Below are positions 8,572 through 17,667 of a stretch of 64,000 bases of DNA, one piece after another. The notes beneath the pieces are model-generated. The model made no database searches. It saw nothing but the letters and a program-made list of their open reading frames with translations, and was not told where the DNA came from. Location of the stretch: contig NW_027461519.1 of assembly GCF_024713945.1 (NCBI RefSeq), positions 186,001 through 250,000 on the forward strand, in the 5' to 3' direction. Every line of letters starts with the position of its first letter. Position 1 is the stretch's first letter. Origin of the DNA: Dermatophagoides farinae. Its lineage: Eukaryota > Arthropoda > Arachnida > Sarcoptiformes > Pyroglyphidae. The translations under genes and the position numbers were made by a program.

Positions 8572-10146
8572 TTAAAAAGAGTAAGACCAATTGTTAATTG
8601 ATAATGGGTTGTAATCATTGCCGGTTAAATTGAAGTTTAAGGGCATTTCTGAATCGCCTGAAAAGTAATCATGGCCCCAGTACATGTTATCAGTAGTAGT
8701 AGTAGAGTGATCTGGAGAGTAAACATTATTAGTAGTATAATTTTCAACGTCTGCTACAGGGGATGGTAGCGTTTCATCTATTTTTTGGTTTAAAGAAGAG
8801 TTTCCAGATTGATCATTTAACAGAGCGTAAACGCCGTTTACAGCAGGAAGCTTATTAACTTGTGATGAAGAGTTTTTATAATTTTTCTGCACTTGAGTAC
8901 CAGAATAGTTATTTTTAACTCGGCTAGATCTTAGGTGGCCGCGTCGTTTTTTGAGAGATTCGTTTTTTTCTTCTTGGTTTCTGCAAGCATGAACAACTTT
9001 ATCCCATAAGTTACAAATAAAAGCCATTCTAGATAATTGATGTACTGTGGCATTTCGAAGCTCCGCATAACGGAATCCATGACGTTCCAATACTTCATCC
9101 ATCAAAACTGGATACTTTTCATGCATTCTGCGAAGTTGAGTACGAAGAGCTTCTCGGCCTTCTTTTCCTAAGATGATACGTCTGTTTTCCTCATAAATAA
9201 TCGAACTAATACGGCCATTACGATCGCGTTCTGTTACCATATATTCACGTCTTACGTACTTTCTCATTTGAGACTGTTCAGCTTTAAACTTAACAAAGGC
9301 ATCGTGCCAGTAACAAAATTCATTAGTTGTTCTTTCAATATGCACGCGAAGTGCGACGTTCCAAAGATTCCATTTGTAAGCTAATTCCAGAAGAACAGGG
9401 ACACTGGCTCCTTGTAGTTGTTTGCCTTTACAGCCACGCAAATTGAGACATGCTCTCAATAATTCTCTGCCTCCTTCTCCTAATTGGAAGCTTGCCAATG
9501 GGGAGTACTTTATTAGCAAGGAGCTGTAACGTTTATTATTTAGAAATTCACTGATATCATTTAGCCTTTCGACGGTTGCAGCGTCGAGCTCAGGCCTAGT
9601 GATAAACTTCGGATTTTTTGGCTCCATATTTGGCATGTTGAGGTACTCACCCATATTGACTCGTTGATCAATATCCATTTTAGTAGATGGTCCGTCGCTG
9701 TTATAAGTTTCCGACATAGTTGAGGGAATGTTGGCAGCTAAAGAATTCAAGCTGGGAACCTCAGGAGAAATGTTGAAGCTATCGAACATCATACAGTCTC
9801 CATTTGTAGACAGTTGCGGAGTCACACATTGAGAGTTTATAATGGAATTCGGATAATAGCTTGATTGCTCCCACAAAACATCTTTCATAACGTTGTACTT
9901 TGGCGGAATAGACGAGCTGTCCTGACTCTCTGAGCAAATATCGCTTCTGTCCTCGATGTCCGCGTTGTGAAAATACATTCCATAAGAATACGCCGGCGAG
10001 TACGGTTCTAGTGCCGACAGATTCATATTTTGATTGTTTCTCACGGTTTCAGCGTATATACTGTCTTGAATTTCTTCTTGAAATTCAGAATAATCTATTT
10101 TGTTTGTCATTTCAGTTTCTTTTTTGTGGTACTTAGACACATTCAT
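8572..10146 (-). CDS. Unknown protein with a duplicated helical domain
   Basis: A 524-residue protein. The acidic, Ser-, Asn- and Tyr-rich N-terminus (about 1-185) and the Ser-, Asn- and Thr-rich C-terminus look disordered. Between them, about residues 200-400, two related units can be seen. Each starts LGxxGRExLR and ends with L-x2-(L/M)A-x4-LW (LLELAYKWNLWNVALRV and LSRMAFICNLWDKVVHA). The linker is strongly basic (RKYVRREYMVTERDR), as is the segment after the second unit (KKRRGHLRSSR). This arrangement suggests a regulatory or nucleic-acid-binding protein, but that is inference. I do not recognise the family. Confidence 0.75.
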   Translation of the reverse strand: MNVSKYHKKETEMTNKIDYSEFQEEIQDSIYAETVRNNQNMNLSALEPYSPAYSYGMYFHNADIEDRSDICSESQDSSSIPPKYNVMKDVLWEQSSYYPNSIINSQCVTPQLSTNGDCMMFDSFNISPEVPSLNSLAANIPSTMSETYNSDGPSTKMDIDQRVNMGEYLNMPNMEPKNPKFITRPELDAATVERLNDISEFLNNKRYSSLLIKYSPLASFQLGEGGRELLRACLNLRGCKGKQLQGASVPVLLELAYKWNLWNVALRVHIERTTNEFCYWHDAFVKFKAEQSQMRKYVRREYMVTERDRNGRISSIIYEENRRIILGKEGREALRTQLRRMHEKYPVLMDEVLERHGFRYAELRNATVHQLSRMAFICNLWDKVVHACRNQEEKNESLKKRRGHLRSSRVKNNYSGTQVQKNYKNSSSQVNKLPAVNGVYALLNDQSGNSSLNQKIDETLPSPVADVENYTTNNVYSPDHSTTTTDNMYWGHDYFSGDSEMPLNFNLTGNDYNPLSINNWSYSF

Positions 10147-10442
10147 GAGTTTTGTAATGAAAATTATATGTATTTAAACACAAATTTTCAGCACTACCAC
10201 GTTATAGCTGGAGTATTTATATAATATTCAAAAGAAAACTAAAAATAATCAAATTAATAAAAATTATCTTTTGTAAAAAATCTTTAAAATATTATTTTTT
10301 AATTTTACATAATAATTTTAATAATGTCAAAAAGACACAAAAGAATTTAATATATACTTCCGTAAATTCTAAATGCAATATGTTCGGAAAATTTATAAGG
10401 CTCATTTTTTTCTAAGCTCGTTTGTTTAATATTCATGCATAT

Positions 10443-12179
10443 ATGGACGACTCAGCTTTTGGTAATGTATTGGTGGTCGGTGCAGGAGGCTTAGGTTGTG
10501 AAATTTTAAAAAATATATCCACTTTTTCACTTAAACGCATAGGTATCATAGATATTGACACAATTGATATCACTAACTTAAATCGACAGTTTTTTTATAA
10601 CGCTGATCACATAGGAAGTCACAAATCGAAAGTAGCGGCGCATGTTTTAACAAATTTTTTACAGAACAGGGTGAAAATCAACTTTTACGTCTCGACGATC
10701 CAAGATTTTTCTGAAGAGGCGTTTAAATCCTTCGATATCATAGTTTCTGCGTTAGACAACGTAAAAGCACGATCTTATTTGTCGAAACTTTGCATTAAAT
10801 ACGACAAACCACTAGTCGAAGGAGGCAGCACAGGGTATAATGGCCAATCTTATTTGATTTGGAACTTGTGTGATACAGAGTGTTCTGACTGTAGAAAAAA
10901 ACCTACGCGCGACAACTTCCCGGTCTGCACTATCAGAGGTCTTCCTACGCTACCTGCCCACTGTATCGCTTGGGCGCTGATGCTTTTTGACTCTATATTT
11001 CACGGCACCTCAAATTCTGAACTTATTTACAAGAGTATCTCACAATGGAAGCTAACTGACTTGCCAAGAGCTTTTAATGCATTTATCGAAGAAATTTACA
11101 CCACACAAGTTCTGAACGTAAGCACCACCCAATCAAAAAATTTAGTTTTAAGGACTATTCAATTAGAGAACAAAGATTTTACAGACGTCTGGCAACAAAT
11201 TCTATCGAATAAAGTTACCGAATATAGTACTTCGATTTACGAAGTAGACGCAAAAAAAATTTTTACAGTTCACGATTATATAAAAGATTTGTTTATTTCG
11301 ATAAAGCTACTTAGTAAGAACTTTGACAAAGATCAAACTTTGGCACTAGCGTTTGACAAAGACAACGAAGATTCGGTCCACTTTATTTGTGCAGCTGCAA
11401 ATTTACGTGCGCACTGTTTCCATGTCCCATTTGAATCGTTGTGGAACATTAAGGGAATTGCAGGACGAATCGAGCCTTCATTGATTACAACAAATGCAAT
11501 AGTAGCAGGTTTCCAGTCTAAATTAGTGAGAAAGGTGCTAACTATACTGCAGAAAGAAACTGAAATAAATGCTTCAGTCTTGGAGAAATACTCAGTCGGC
11601 TATGTATGGGTAACGTTAGATAATGATAGTAAGAATATTGTAATACGCGATAAATTAGAAAGAAAAAATCCAAAATGTTCGTCGTGTTCTATTAAATACA
11701 ACAAGTTGTACGTAAAAAACTTCGATAGCATCAAAATAAAGGACATAGTTGAATATTTCAAAGCAGAATTGGATAAAACAGTTGAAATGATCATGTTCAG
11801 AGATGATATTATTTATGACAACTTCGACAGTGAGCCCAATCGGGATAGTACGTTTGAAGCGCTAGATATTTCCGATCTCTCGCACTTGTGCATCATAGCA
11901 AACGGGGATTCAATAGATTTAATTATAATTAAGAATGAAAACCTTGACAAGATTTTTAATTTAGAAATTAAACAGATAGATAACACATTGGCTCAAACAG
12001 AAAGTAATGCTGAAGTAATAGACATCAGCGATAACGTTAAACCAACTTCAGAAGACGTTTCCCATGCCACAGACGATGAGGGTGATATCGAATTTCTTAT
12101 GGAAGAAAATTCTACAAAAAAACGACGGCATAGCCCTGTTGATTTTATTGCTGCTACTCATGACAAAAAAAGAAAATAA
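10443..12179 (+). CDS. UBA2: SUMO-activating enzyme subunit 2
   Basis: 578 residues from the ATG at 10443. The N-terminal adenylation domain has VLVVGAGGLGCEIL (about 10-23) and the ATP/Mg region NLNRQFF. The catalytic cysteine lies in FPVCTIRGLP (Cys162). A CxxC pair (ECSDC) and a second pair (CSSC) would bind the structural zinc. The C-terminus is acidic and ends in a basic cluster (KKRRH...KKRK) suited to nuclear import, as in UBA2. It works with AOS1/SAE1 to activate SUMO. TTG-initiated extension upstream is unlikely because the ATG sits right at the expected Rossmann start. Confidence 0.92.
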   Translation: MDDSAFGNVLVVGAGGLGCEILKNISTFSLKRIGIIDIDTIDITNLNRQFFYNADHIGSHKSKVAAHVLTNFLQNRVKINFYVSTIQDFSEEAFKSFDIIVSALDNVKARSYLSKLCIKYDKPLVEGGSTGYNGQSYLIWNLCDTECSDCRKKPTRDNFPVCTIRGLPTLPAHCIAWALMLFDSIFHGTSNSELIYKSISQWKLTDLPRAFNAFIEEIYTTQVLNVSTTQSKNLVLRTIQLENKDFTDVWQQILSNKVTEYSTSIYEVDAKKIFTVHDYIKDLFISIKLLSKNFDKDQTLALAFDKDNEDSVHFICAAANLRAHCFHVPFESLWNIKGIAGRIEPSLITTNAIVAGFQSKLVRKVLTILQKETEINASVLEKYSVGYVWVTLDNDSKNIVIRDKLERKNPKCSSCSIKYNKLYVKNFDSIKIKDIVEYFKAELDKTVEMIMFRDDIIYDNFDSEPNRDSTFEALDISDLSHLCIIANGDSIDLIIIKNENLDKIFNLEIKQIDNTLAQTESNAEVIDISDNVKPTSEDVSHATDDEGDIEFLMEENSTKKRRHSPVDFIAATHDKKRK

Positions 12180-12195
12180 TCGAAGTACAATGAAG

Positions 12196-12585
12196 TTATC
12201 TCATGTTCAAAAAGTTGCTTCTGATCGAATCTAGTTTTATTTCATTCCGATCAGTCGCTTGTATTAATTTACAACACCCAAGAAACTGGTTCATCACGTA
12301 CAGTGAAGAGGTTGCGTACAGCATTCTATCTCTCACGGTGCTTTTTTCTGGAGCCCACAGTATCAGCACTAATTTTGATGTTTCTGGCAGCTCTACTGCT
12401 GCAAAACAACATTTATTATCTTGAAATTTTTCAACAAATAAGTTGTAAGGCAATTTTCCTGACTCTATTAACGAAAGTCTCTGGGTTTGTACGATGTTGA
12501 AAAAAATAAAGTTCAAGTCCCTTTTTCTAAACTTCATGTCATTCCACGTATCTAGGCATTCTTTATCAATAGTAATGAGAGTCAT
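12196..12585 (-). CDS. Actin-depolymerising factor / cofilin
   Basis: 129 residues from the ATG at 12585. A single ADF-homology domain is visible: DKECLDTWNDMKFRKRDLNF at the N-terminal strand, then KLVLILWAPEKSTVRDRMLYATS, which is the diagnostic long-helix region (W-x-P-[ED]-x3-[VI]-[KR]-x-[RK]-M-x-Y-x-[ST]-[ST]). It severs and depolymerises actin filaments. The compact size resembles protist ADFs. It converges with UBA2; the two stops are 16 bp apart. Confidence 0.93.
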   Translation of the reverse strand: MTLITIDKECLDTWNDMKFRKRDLNFIFFNIVQTQRLSLIESGKLPYNLFVEKFQDNKCCFAAVELPETSKLVLILWAPEKSTVRDRMLYATSSLYVMNQFLGCCKLIQATDRNEIKLDSIRSNFLNMR

Positions 12586-12799
12586 AATCAATTTATTTAT
12601 TAAGTGAAAATTCACACAAGATCTATCTAGTCTGATTAAACAAATGAAATAATTTACAGTTTTCTTATTTTATCGCAATTTTATAATTTTTTATTTATCA
12701 AACACCTTGTATTATTCCGATTAAAAGATACCAAAAAAAATCTAAAAATAGCGATATTTATTCAAAGTTTGTGTTGAAAAACTTATCGTCAAAAAATAA

Positions 12800-13288
12800 A
12801 TGTCAACCAAGATTTGGTTTTCAAAGAAAAATGAAATCAATCCAGTTCAACATCAAAACCCGTTAATAAATATTAAAAAACTTACTGTAAAAAATAAACT
12901 TCCAACACAACCACTTCCTAAAGATGTTTTAGAAAAAATTAACGCACTATGGAACGACTATATAACTAACTTAAGCAAACATGAAAAACTATTTAGCAGC
13001 ATTGGAAATTTGTTGTACTGTGCTGAATTGATAGGAGCTCGTATACAAATAATTCGTTCAACGAATTTAATGCAGAATAAAATCGAAGGAATCATTTTGA
13101 ATGAAACAAAAGAAATGCTGCTTGTTCAAACCGAAAGAAAAGTTGTAAAACTTATTAAAAAAACGATTGGGTTTTTATTATTAATGAAAAACAAAAAAGT
13201 GTTTTATATCAACGGCCCGTTGTTGATTAGAAATCGAGACAAAAAAATAAATTATAAGCCGACAATAGGTGAAAAATTAAGGCCATAA
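12800..13288 (+). CDS. POP4: RNase P/MRP protein subunit Rpp29/Pop4
   Basis: 162 residues. The C-terminal half has the Rpp29/Pop4 Sm-like core: LIGARIQIIRSTN, then IEGIILNETKEMLLVQT and a basic strand KVVKLIKKT. The N-terminal half is a basic helix region. The protein belongs to RNase P, which trims the 5' ends of tRNA precursors, and to RNase MRP. The start is the first ATG. The C-terminus ends soon after the core, as is usual for the family. Confidence 0.82.
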   Translation: MSTKIWFSKKNEINPVQHQNPLINIKKLTVKNKLPTQPLPKDVLEKINALWNDYITNLSKHEKLFSSIGNLLYCAELIGARIQIIRSTNLMQNKIEGIILNETKEMLLVQTERKVVKLIKKTIGFLLLMKNKKVFYINGPLLIRNRDKKINYKPTIGEKLRP

Positions 13289-13383
13289 TTAATTTATTTT
13301 AAAGAGATTTTTAGAACGCGTTTATAACGTTTAAAGCGCTATTTGAGATTTAAAATAAATTCCAATAAATTGTCCTAGCGAAT

Positions 13384-15864
13384 ATGACAAAAACAATGCA
13401 TTTCGCCGATTGTTCTCCCGATCAATTGGGCTTAGAAGATATAGAAACTGTTAAAATTGATTATGATTTAGGAAAATTGTTTCGTGGCGAGTTTTTTATT
13501 AATTCATTGTATCCAACTGATGGTTTTCTACGTATGAACAATATTTATTGGATACAAGATGATTACAAAGCCACAGGAAAACGAATTTTTTATTCTTGTG
13601 ATATAGCTATTAAAGGATATACTGATATGCATTCTGCTCTGCATGGAGACCAAGTTCTGGTTCGCTTGAAAAGCAGAAAAAATTGGTTGCCTTGTTCAGA
13701 ACAGAACGAAAAATGTGAGTGTAAAGTATCAGAATACTGTCCAACTCGTCAGCCTGTTGGAGTAATAGTTTATATAATAAAGCGAATTACGAAGCCAATA
13801 ATAGCTTCGATTGCTTCAACAAATAATAAAATAGCCATAATTACTCCAACACACAATGTGTATCCTGTGGCTTCGTTAGATGAACGATTCGAGCTTCCAA
13901 CATCAGCAGTTGAAGGGAAACTATACAAAATTGAATATACTACATTTTTTAAAGAAAAATTTAAAGCTAAAGTTTCAGAAGAGTTAGGCTTAATTACTGA
14001 TCTTAAGACTATTGAAAATTCATTATTATCTGAGTTCGAATTAACTGATACGATTATTCCATTTTCGAATGAAGCACTGCAATATACTAAAAATCGAATA
14101 AAAGATGTTAAAACCGAAATTGAAACGAATAAACTCGGAGGAAATCGAAAAATTTTAAATAATAAGATAATTATGTCGATTGACCCAGCTACAGCTCGCG
14201 ATCGAGACGATGCGGTTCATGTAACTGTACTAAAAAAAAAAAATAAGATACTAAGTTTTAGTCAAGTACAAGAAACTGTAATTGACTGGATTAAAGACTA
14301 CTATCGCGACGATAAATTATCTGTGGAATCATTATTGGACAGATTTGGCGACGATTGCTCATTCGAAGTTGGGGTACATATAGCCGATGTTTCTTACATG
14401 GTTCTTCCAGATTCTCCGTTAGAAGAATACGTTCGAAAACGCCCGACAACAATTTATTTTCCTCACAAAACTATACATATGCTTCCTTCAATCTTATCCG
14501 AAGATCTCTTATCTTTAGATGAAAAAGGAGATAAGATTGCAGTTTCGTTTGTCATGACTTTGCAAGCAAATATGGAAGTGAAATCTGTAAAATACTTCCG
14601 ATCTTTAATAAAAGTGCAACACGCACTTACTTATTACGAGGTTGAAGACATTTTTACTTTGCTTTTAAATAATAGGAAAAACTGTTCAGTTTCAAGCAAT
14701 AAAAATCTTACTACTTCAAGAAAAAGTACTTTAGATGACAAAGAAGCAAAACGATTACTGTCGAGCAATCTCAATATTAATCTTTTACTTTTACTGGCTT
14801 TGTCTGAGAGGCTATATCGTCTTAGAAAACCAAATGATATTGGTATATGCAACACATTGTCTATAAATTTTGTCTGTTCTAAGGATGATTCAAAACAAAT
14901 AGAAGTAGAGTTATACTCTCAACTAAGATCTATGAAACTTGTACAAGAGTTGATGCTTCTAGCCAATAAATGTGTTGCTACAGAACTGGTAAATAAGTTC
15001 GGATTAACCGCCGTCCTAAGATCTCAAAATCATGTTATTGATTTAGATAGATACAAAAAGAAACTATCGTCTTTTACAGCCAACAACTTCGCACTAGAAA
15101 CACAACTTCAAAATATAACTTTTGATAAAATGGCTCAATTCCATGCTTTTTTATTAGAAAAACTAAATCCTGAAGTTTACGCTTATTTTTCGAATACATT
15201 AAAGCAATTTCAAAATCCGGCAATTTATGCTTTATACAACAAATTAAAAGATGATCCAACTATTTTACACGATGAATATTCACATGCTTCGCTAGGTTTT
15301 CATCGTTATACTCATTTCACATCGCCTATTCGTCGATATCCTGATATACTGGTTCATCGACAACTTTTATCAATTAACAATGATTCAAAAGAATGGAGTT
15401 TGTGCGCTAAAGATATTGATAATGCTTTAATTAATTACGTCTCAAATATTTTTAGACAAACGAGAAACATGTCGTACAAGATAAACAAAGTTTTCTTATA
15501 TCTATCTATTCAAAACGCAAAAAATATATTTAAATCAAAAGCTTATGTATATAATATAGGAGAATATCGAGCTGATGTATTTTTCCCCCAATTAGACATG
15601 GAATTAAGGATGGATTACTATTATAACAGTCGAAAACATCATATTTACAAAGCGATTGGCATGGAGTATATGATGAAACACGGTTTGGAATTACCACTTT
15701 CTTTCAAATACAATGCAGACGCAAAGCAAGTTGTGTTCACGTTCCGTAACGATTCCACAGTCACCGTGAAAAAAGGAAATATAATTGAACTCATTATAGT
15801 CAGCAGTACTCAAAAACTTTTCGAGTTGGTACCTGTGCTCGACTCGATAAATAAAAGTGTGTAA
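13384..15864 (+). CDS. RNase II/R family exoribonuclease, DIS3L2-like
   Basis: 826 residues. It has N-terminal cold-shock-like domains (LHGDQVLVRL) and a full RNB catalytic domain with the metal-binding motif DPATARDRDDAV, then VGVHIADVSYMV and the C-terminal signature HFTSPIRRYPDILVHRQLL. All catalytic Asp residues of the DPxxAxDxDD motif are present, so 3'-to-5' RNA decay activity is expected. No PIN domain precedes it, which favours DIS3L2 over exosome DIS3/Rrp44. Whether another gene supplies Rrp44 cannot be seen here. Confidence 0.88.
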   Translation: MTKTMHFADCSPDQLGLEDIETVKIDYDLGKLFRGEFFINSLYPTDGFLRMNNIYWIQDDYKATGKRIFYSCDIAIKGYTDMHSALHGDQVLVRLKSRKNWLPCSEQNEKCECKVSEYCPTRQPVGVIVYIIKRITKPIIASIASTNNKIAIITPTHNVYPVASLDERFELPTSAVEGKLYKIEYTTFFKEKFKAKVSEELGLITDLKTIENSLLSEFELTDTIIPFSNEALQYTKNRIKDVKTEIETNKLGGNRKILNNKIIMSIDPATARDRDDAVHVTVLKKKNKILSFSQVQETVIDWIKDYYRDDKLSVESLLDRFGDDCSFEVGVHIADVSYMVLPDSPLEEYVRKRPTTIYFPHKTIHMLPSILSEDLLSLDEKGDKIAVSFVMTLQANMEVKSVKYFRSLIKVQHALTYYEVEDIFTLLLNNRKNCSVSSNKNLTTSRKSTLDDKEAKRLLSSNLNINLLLLLALSERLYRLRKPNDIGICNTLSINFVCSKDDSKQIEVELYSQLRSMKLVQELMLLANKCVATELVNKFGLTAVLRSQNHVIDLDRYKKKLSSFTANNFALETQLQNITFDKMAQFHAFLLEKLNPEVYAYFSNTLKQFQNPAIYALYNKLKDDPTILHDEYSHASLGFHRYTHFTSPIRRYPDILVHRQLLSINNDSKEWSLCAKDIDNALINYVSNIFRQTRNMSYKINKVFLYLSIQNAKNIFKSKAYVYNIGEYRADVFFPQLDMELRMDYYYNSRKHHIYKAIGMEYMMKHGLELPLSFKYNADAKQVVFTFRNDSTVTVKKGNIIELIIVSSTQKLFELVPVLDSINKSV

Positions 15865-16040
15865 ACTAGAAAATCACTCTGATAATAAAGAAAAATACAG
15901 CACACGTAAGAGTTACATATATTATTCTAACTAACTAGCATTTATTTTTATCAACGTTTAAATTAATTTAACAAAAATACTTGCAGTCATAATATATTAT
16001 TCCCATTCACTAGCAAATAAACTAATAGATTTATCAAGAA

Positions 16041-16745
16041 ATGGTTAGAGCTTATACTCTGAATGATCTCGAAAGTCAAAATAATTACCGATCGAATGGC
16101 TCTTATAACACGTATTATAATTCAGGAAGCCGACCAAGTGTTTTGGCCATGATGTTCCCAGGATTCAAAATACAAAGTTTCACTTTTATCATGAGTTGCA
16201 CGTTGGTAGTTATTCAGCTGATTGATATAATTTTATCTAATAACTATTATTGGAACCGCTTTATCTACAGCGTAAAATATGATTCGGGATTATTAGTGCA
16301 GGAAGGAAAAGTATGGTGTTTAATCACTTGTATTTTTTTTCACGCTAACTTTCTCCATTTACTATTTAATGTATTAGGATTATTCAACCTTGGTTTCATC
16401 ACAGAAGCTGTCTACGGTTCTTTACCAACTTTGTGCATATATATGATCACAGGAATACTAGCTAATCTTTTTAGTACTGCTATATCTCCTCTAATTTTGT
16501 CTGTAGGGGCAAGTGGCGCAATATTAGGATTTATTGGAGTTAGAGGCGCGCAAATTGCTTTATTTTGGGATCATTTAGTCAATCGAGAGATCGTTATATG
16601 GAGTTATATTATTAACGTATCTTTCATGCTTCTCTTTAATTTAGTTTCACCCGGCGTCAATACTTTAGTTCATCTGTTCGGGTTAGTAATAGGATTTTTG
16701 CTGGGCTTATCTTATCCCAAGTCGAGCTTCACTTTACCTCCGTAA
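16041..16745 (+). CDS. Rhomboid intramembrane serine protease
   Basis: 234 residues with about six or seven membrane segments. The family motifs are in order: HANFLHLLFN (101-110, loop/TM2 with the Asn region), the catalytic serine in GASGA (Ser159) and the catalytic histidine in HLFGL (His211). Cytosolic N-terminus is polar and Tyr/Ser-rich. Rhomboids cut single-pass membrane proteins within or near the membrane; in apicomplexans they shed surface adhesins, though the role here is not shown. Full length and apparently active. Confidence 0.93.
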   Translation: MVRAYTLNDLESQNNYRSNGSYNTYYNSGSRPSVLAMMFPGFKIQSFTFIMSCTLVVIQLIDIILSNNYYWNRFIYSVKYDSGLLVQEGKVWCLITCIFFHANFLHLLFNVLGLFNLGFITEAVYGSLPTLCIYMITGILANLFSTAISPLILSVGASGAILGFIGVRGAQIALFWDHLVNREIVIWSYIINVSFMLLFNLVSPGVNTLVHLFGLVIGFLLGLSYPKSSFTLPP

Positions 16746-16825
16746 GTTTTTACCTCTCATTATTTTTTAGTTGGACTAAACAAGCTCAGATTGTTTCTAT
16801 CTCTATATTAGTGATTTTAACAATA

Positions 16826-17464
16826 TTAGCCATTGTCAGATTTAGCGTTTTTCCTATTAGGAAGGTTTTCTATGCAATTTGAAAAAGGTAAATCTGGTGT
16901 CATTGAGTACGGTTGATAGTCACATATACAGGTACCGATTAAACCAATTTTTTTTTCATTTCCAATGCAGAAATTTACTAATGTATCAATCCGTTTTTCT
17001 GGTTGCTTAGCGCTTGTGACGTTATCTATGTAATGTATGATGTTAGATATGACATTCTCATCTTGGTCAACGATGCTGATTTCGTAATTCTCTTTAAACT
17101 TTAATAGTAAAATGTAGTCCTTCCTTTTTTTTGGTGTAGGTTTGGAACACAAAACTGGAAACTCAAAGATGCTGCCGAGAATGGCATCTAAATTATTTTT
17201 TATAATTAGAAAGTTTTTAATCGTGTCTTCGGATCTCTCATATTGTTCATAGCCTATCAAGTCATTGAATTTGTACTCTATTATGCTAGAGCAGAAATAA
17301 TCAAAACTAAAAGTTCGATTGTCACAGTTAATCGTAAATATGCATGGATTTTCTTTCAAATTCGATAAAATTACGTTACATCCAAATTGTTTGATAACGT
17401 TAGTCGAATATTGATCTTGTTCAGCCGCTGCTGAATTGACGCAGCAGCTCGGAAAGAAAAACAT
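16826..17464 (-). CDS. Unknown 212-residue protein
   Basis: The N-terminus MFFFPSCCVNSAAAEQ is short and hydrophobic and might be a weak signal or membrane-association sequence. The body contains alternating hydrophobic and charged stretches, about nine cysteines and a KKRKDY basic patch, without a motif that I recognise. It converges with the rhomboid gene; the stops are 80 bp apart. Codon use and an uninterrupted frame support a real gene. No function is proposed. Confidence 0.6.
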   Translation of the reverse strand: MFFFPSCCVNSAAAEQDQYSTNVIKQFGCNVILSNLKENPCIFTINCDNRTFSFDYFCSSIIEYKFNDLIGYEQYERSEDTIKNFLIIKNNLDAILGSIFEFPVLCSKPTPKKRKDYILLLKFKENYEISIVDQDENVISNIIHYIDNVTSAKQPEKRIDTLVNFCIGNEKKIGLIGTCICDYQPYSMTPDLPFSNCIENLPNRKNAKSDNG

Positions 17465-17667
17465 TTTTGCACCTTGCTTTTTTCATTTCAAAATGAAAAG
17501 TCAGTTATTTTCACACAGAGTTGAACACTTGCAACACAATAATTAAAGCGCAACGTTTGTTCATTCTATTTTTTTATTCCAAATGAGTTGGCTGATATAA
17601 CCTTTTTTATACATAAAATCACACACAAGTACTTAGAAAGAATGCGTTGGCAAGCTTGATATCATAA

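Noticed and set aside
8685-8705. Short TAG trinucleotide repeat as a microsatellite
   Set aside because: It lies inside the coding region and encodes part of a Ser/Thr-rich disordered tail; too short to call.
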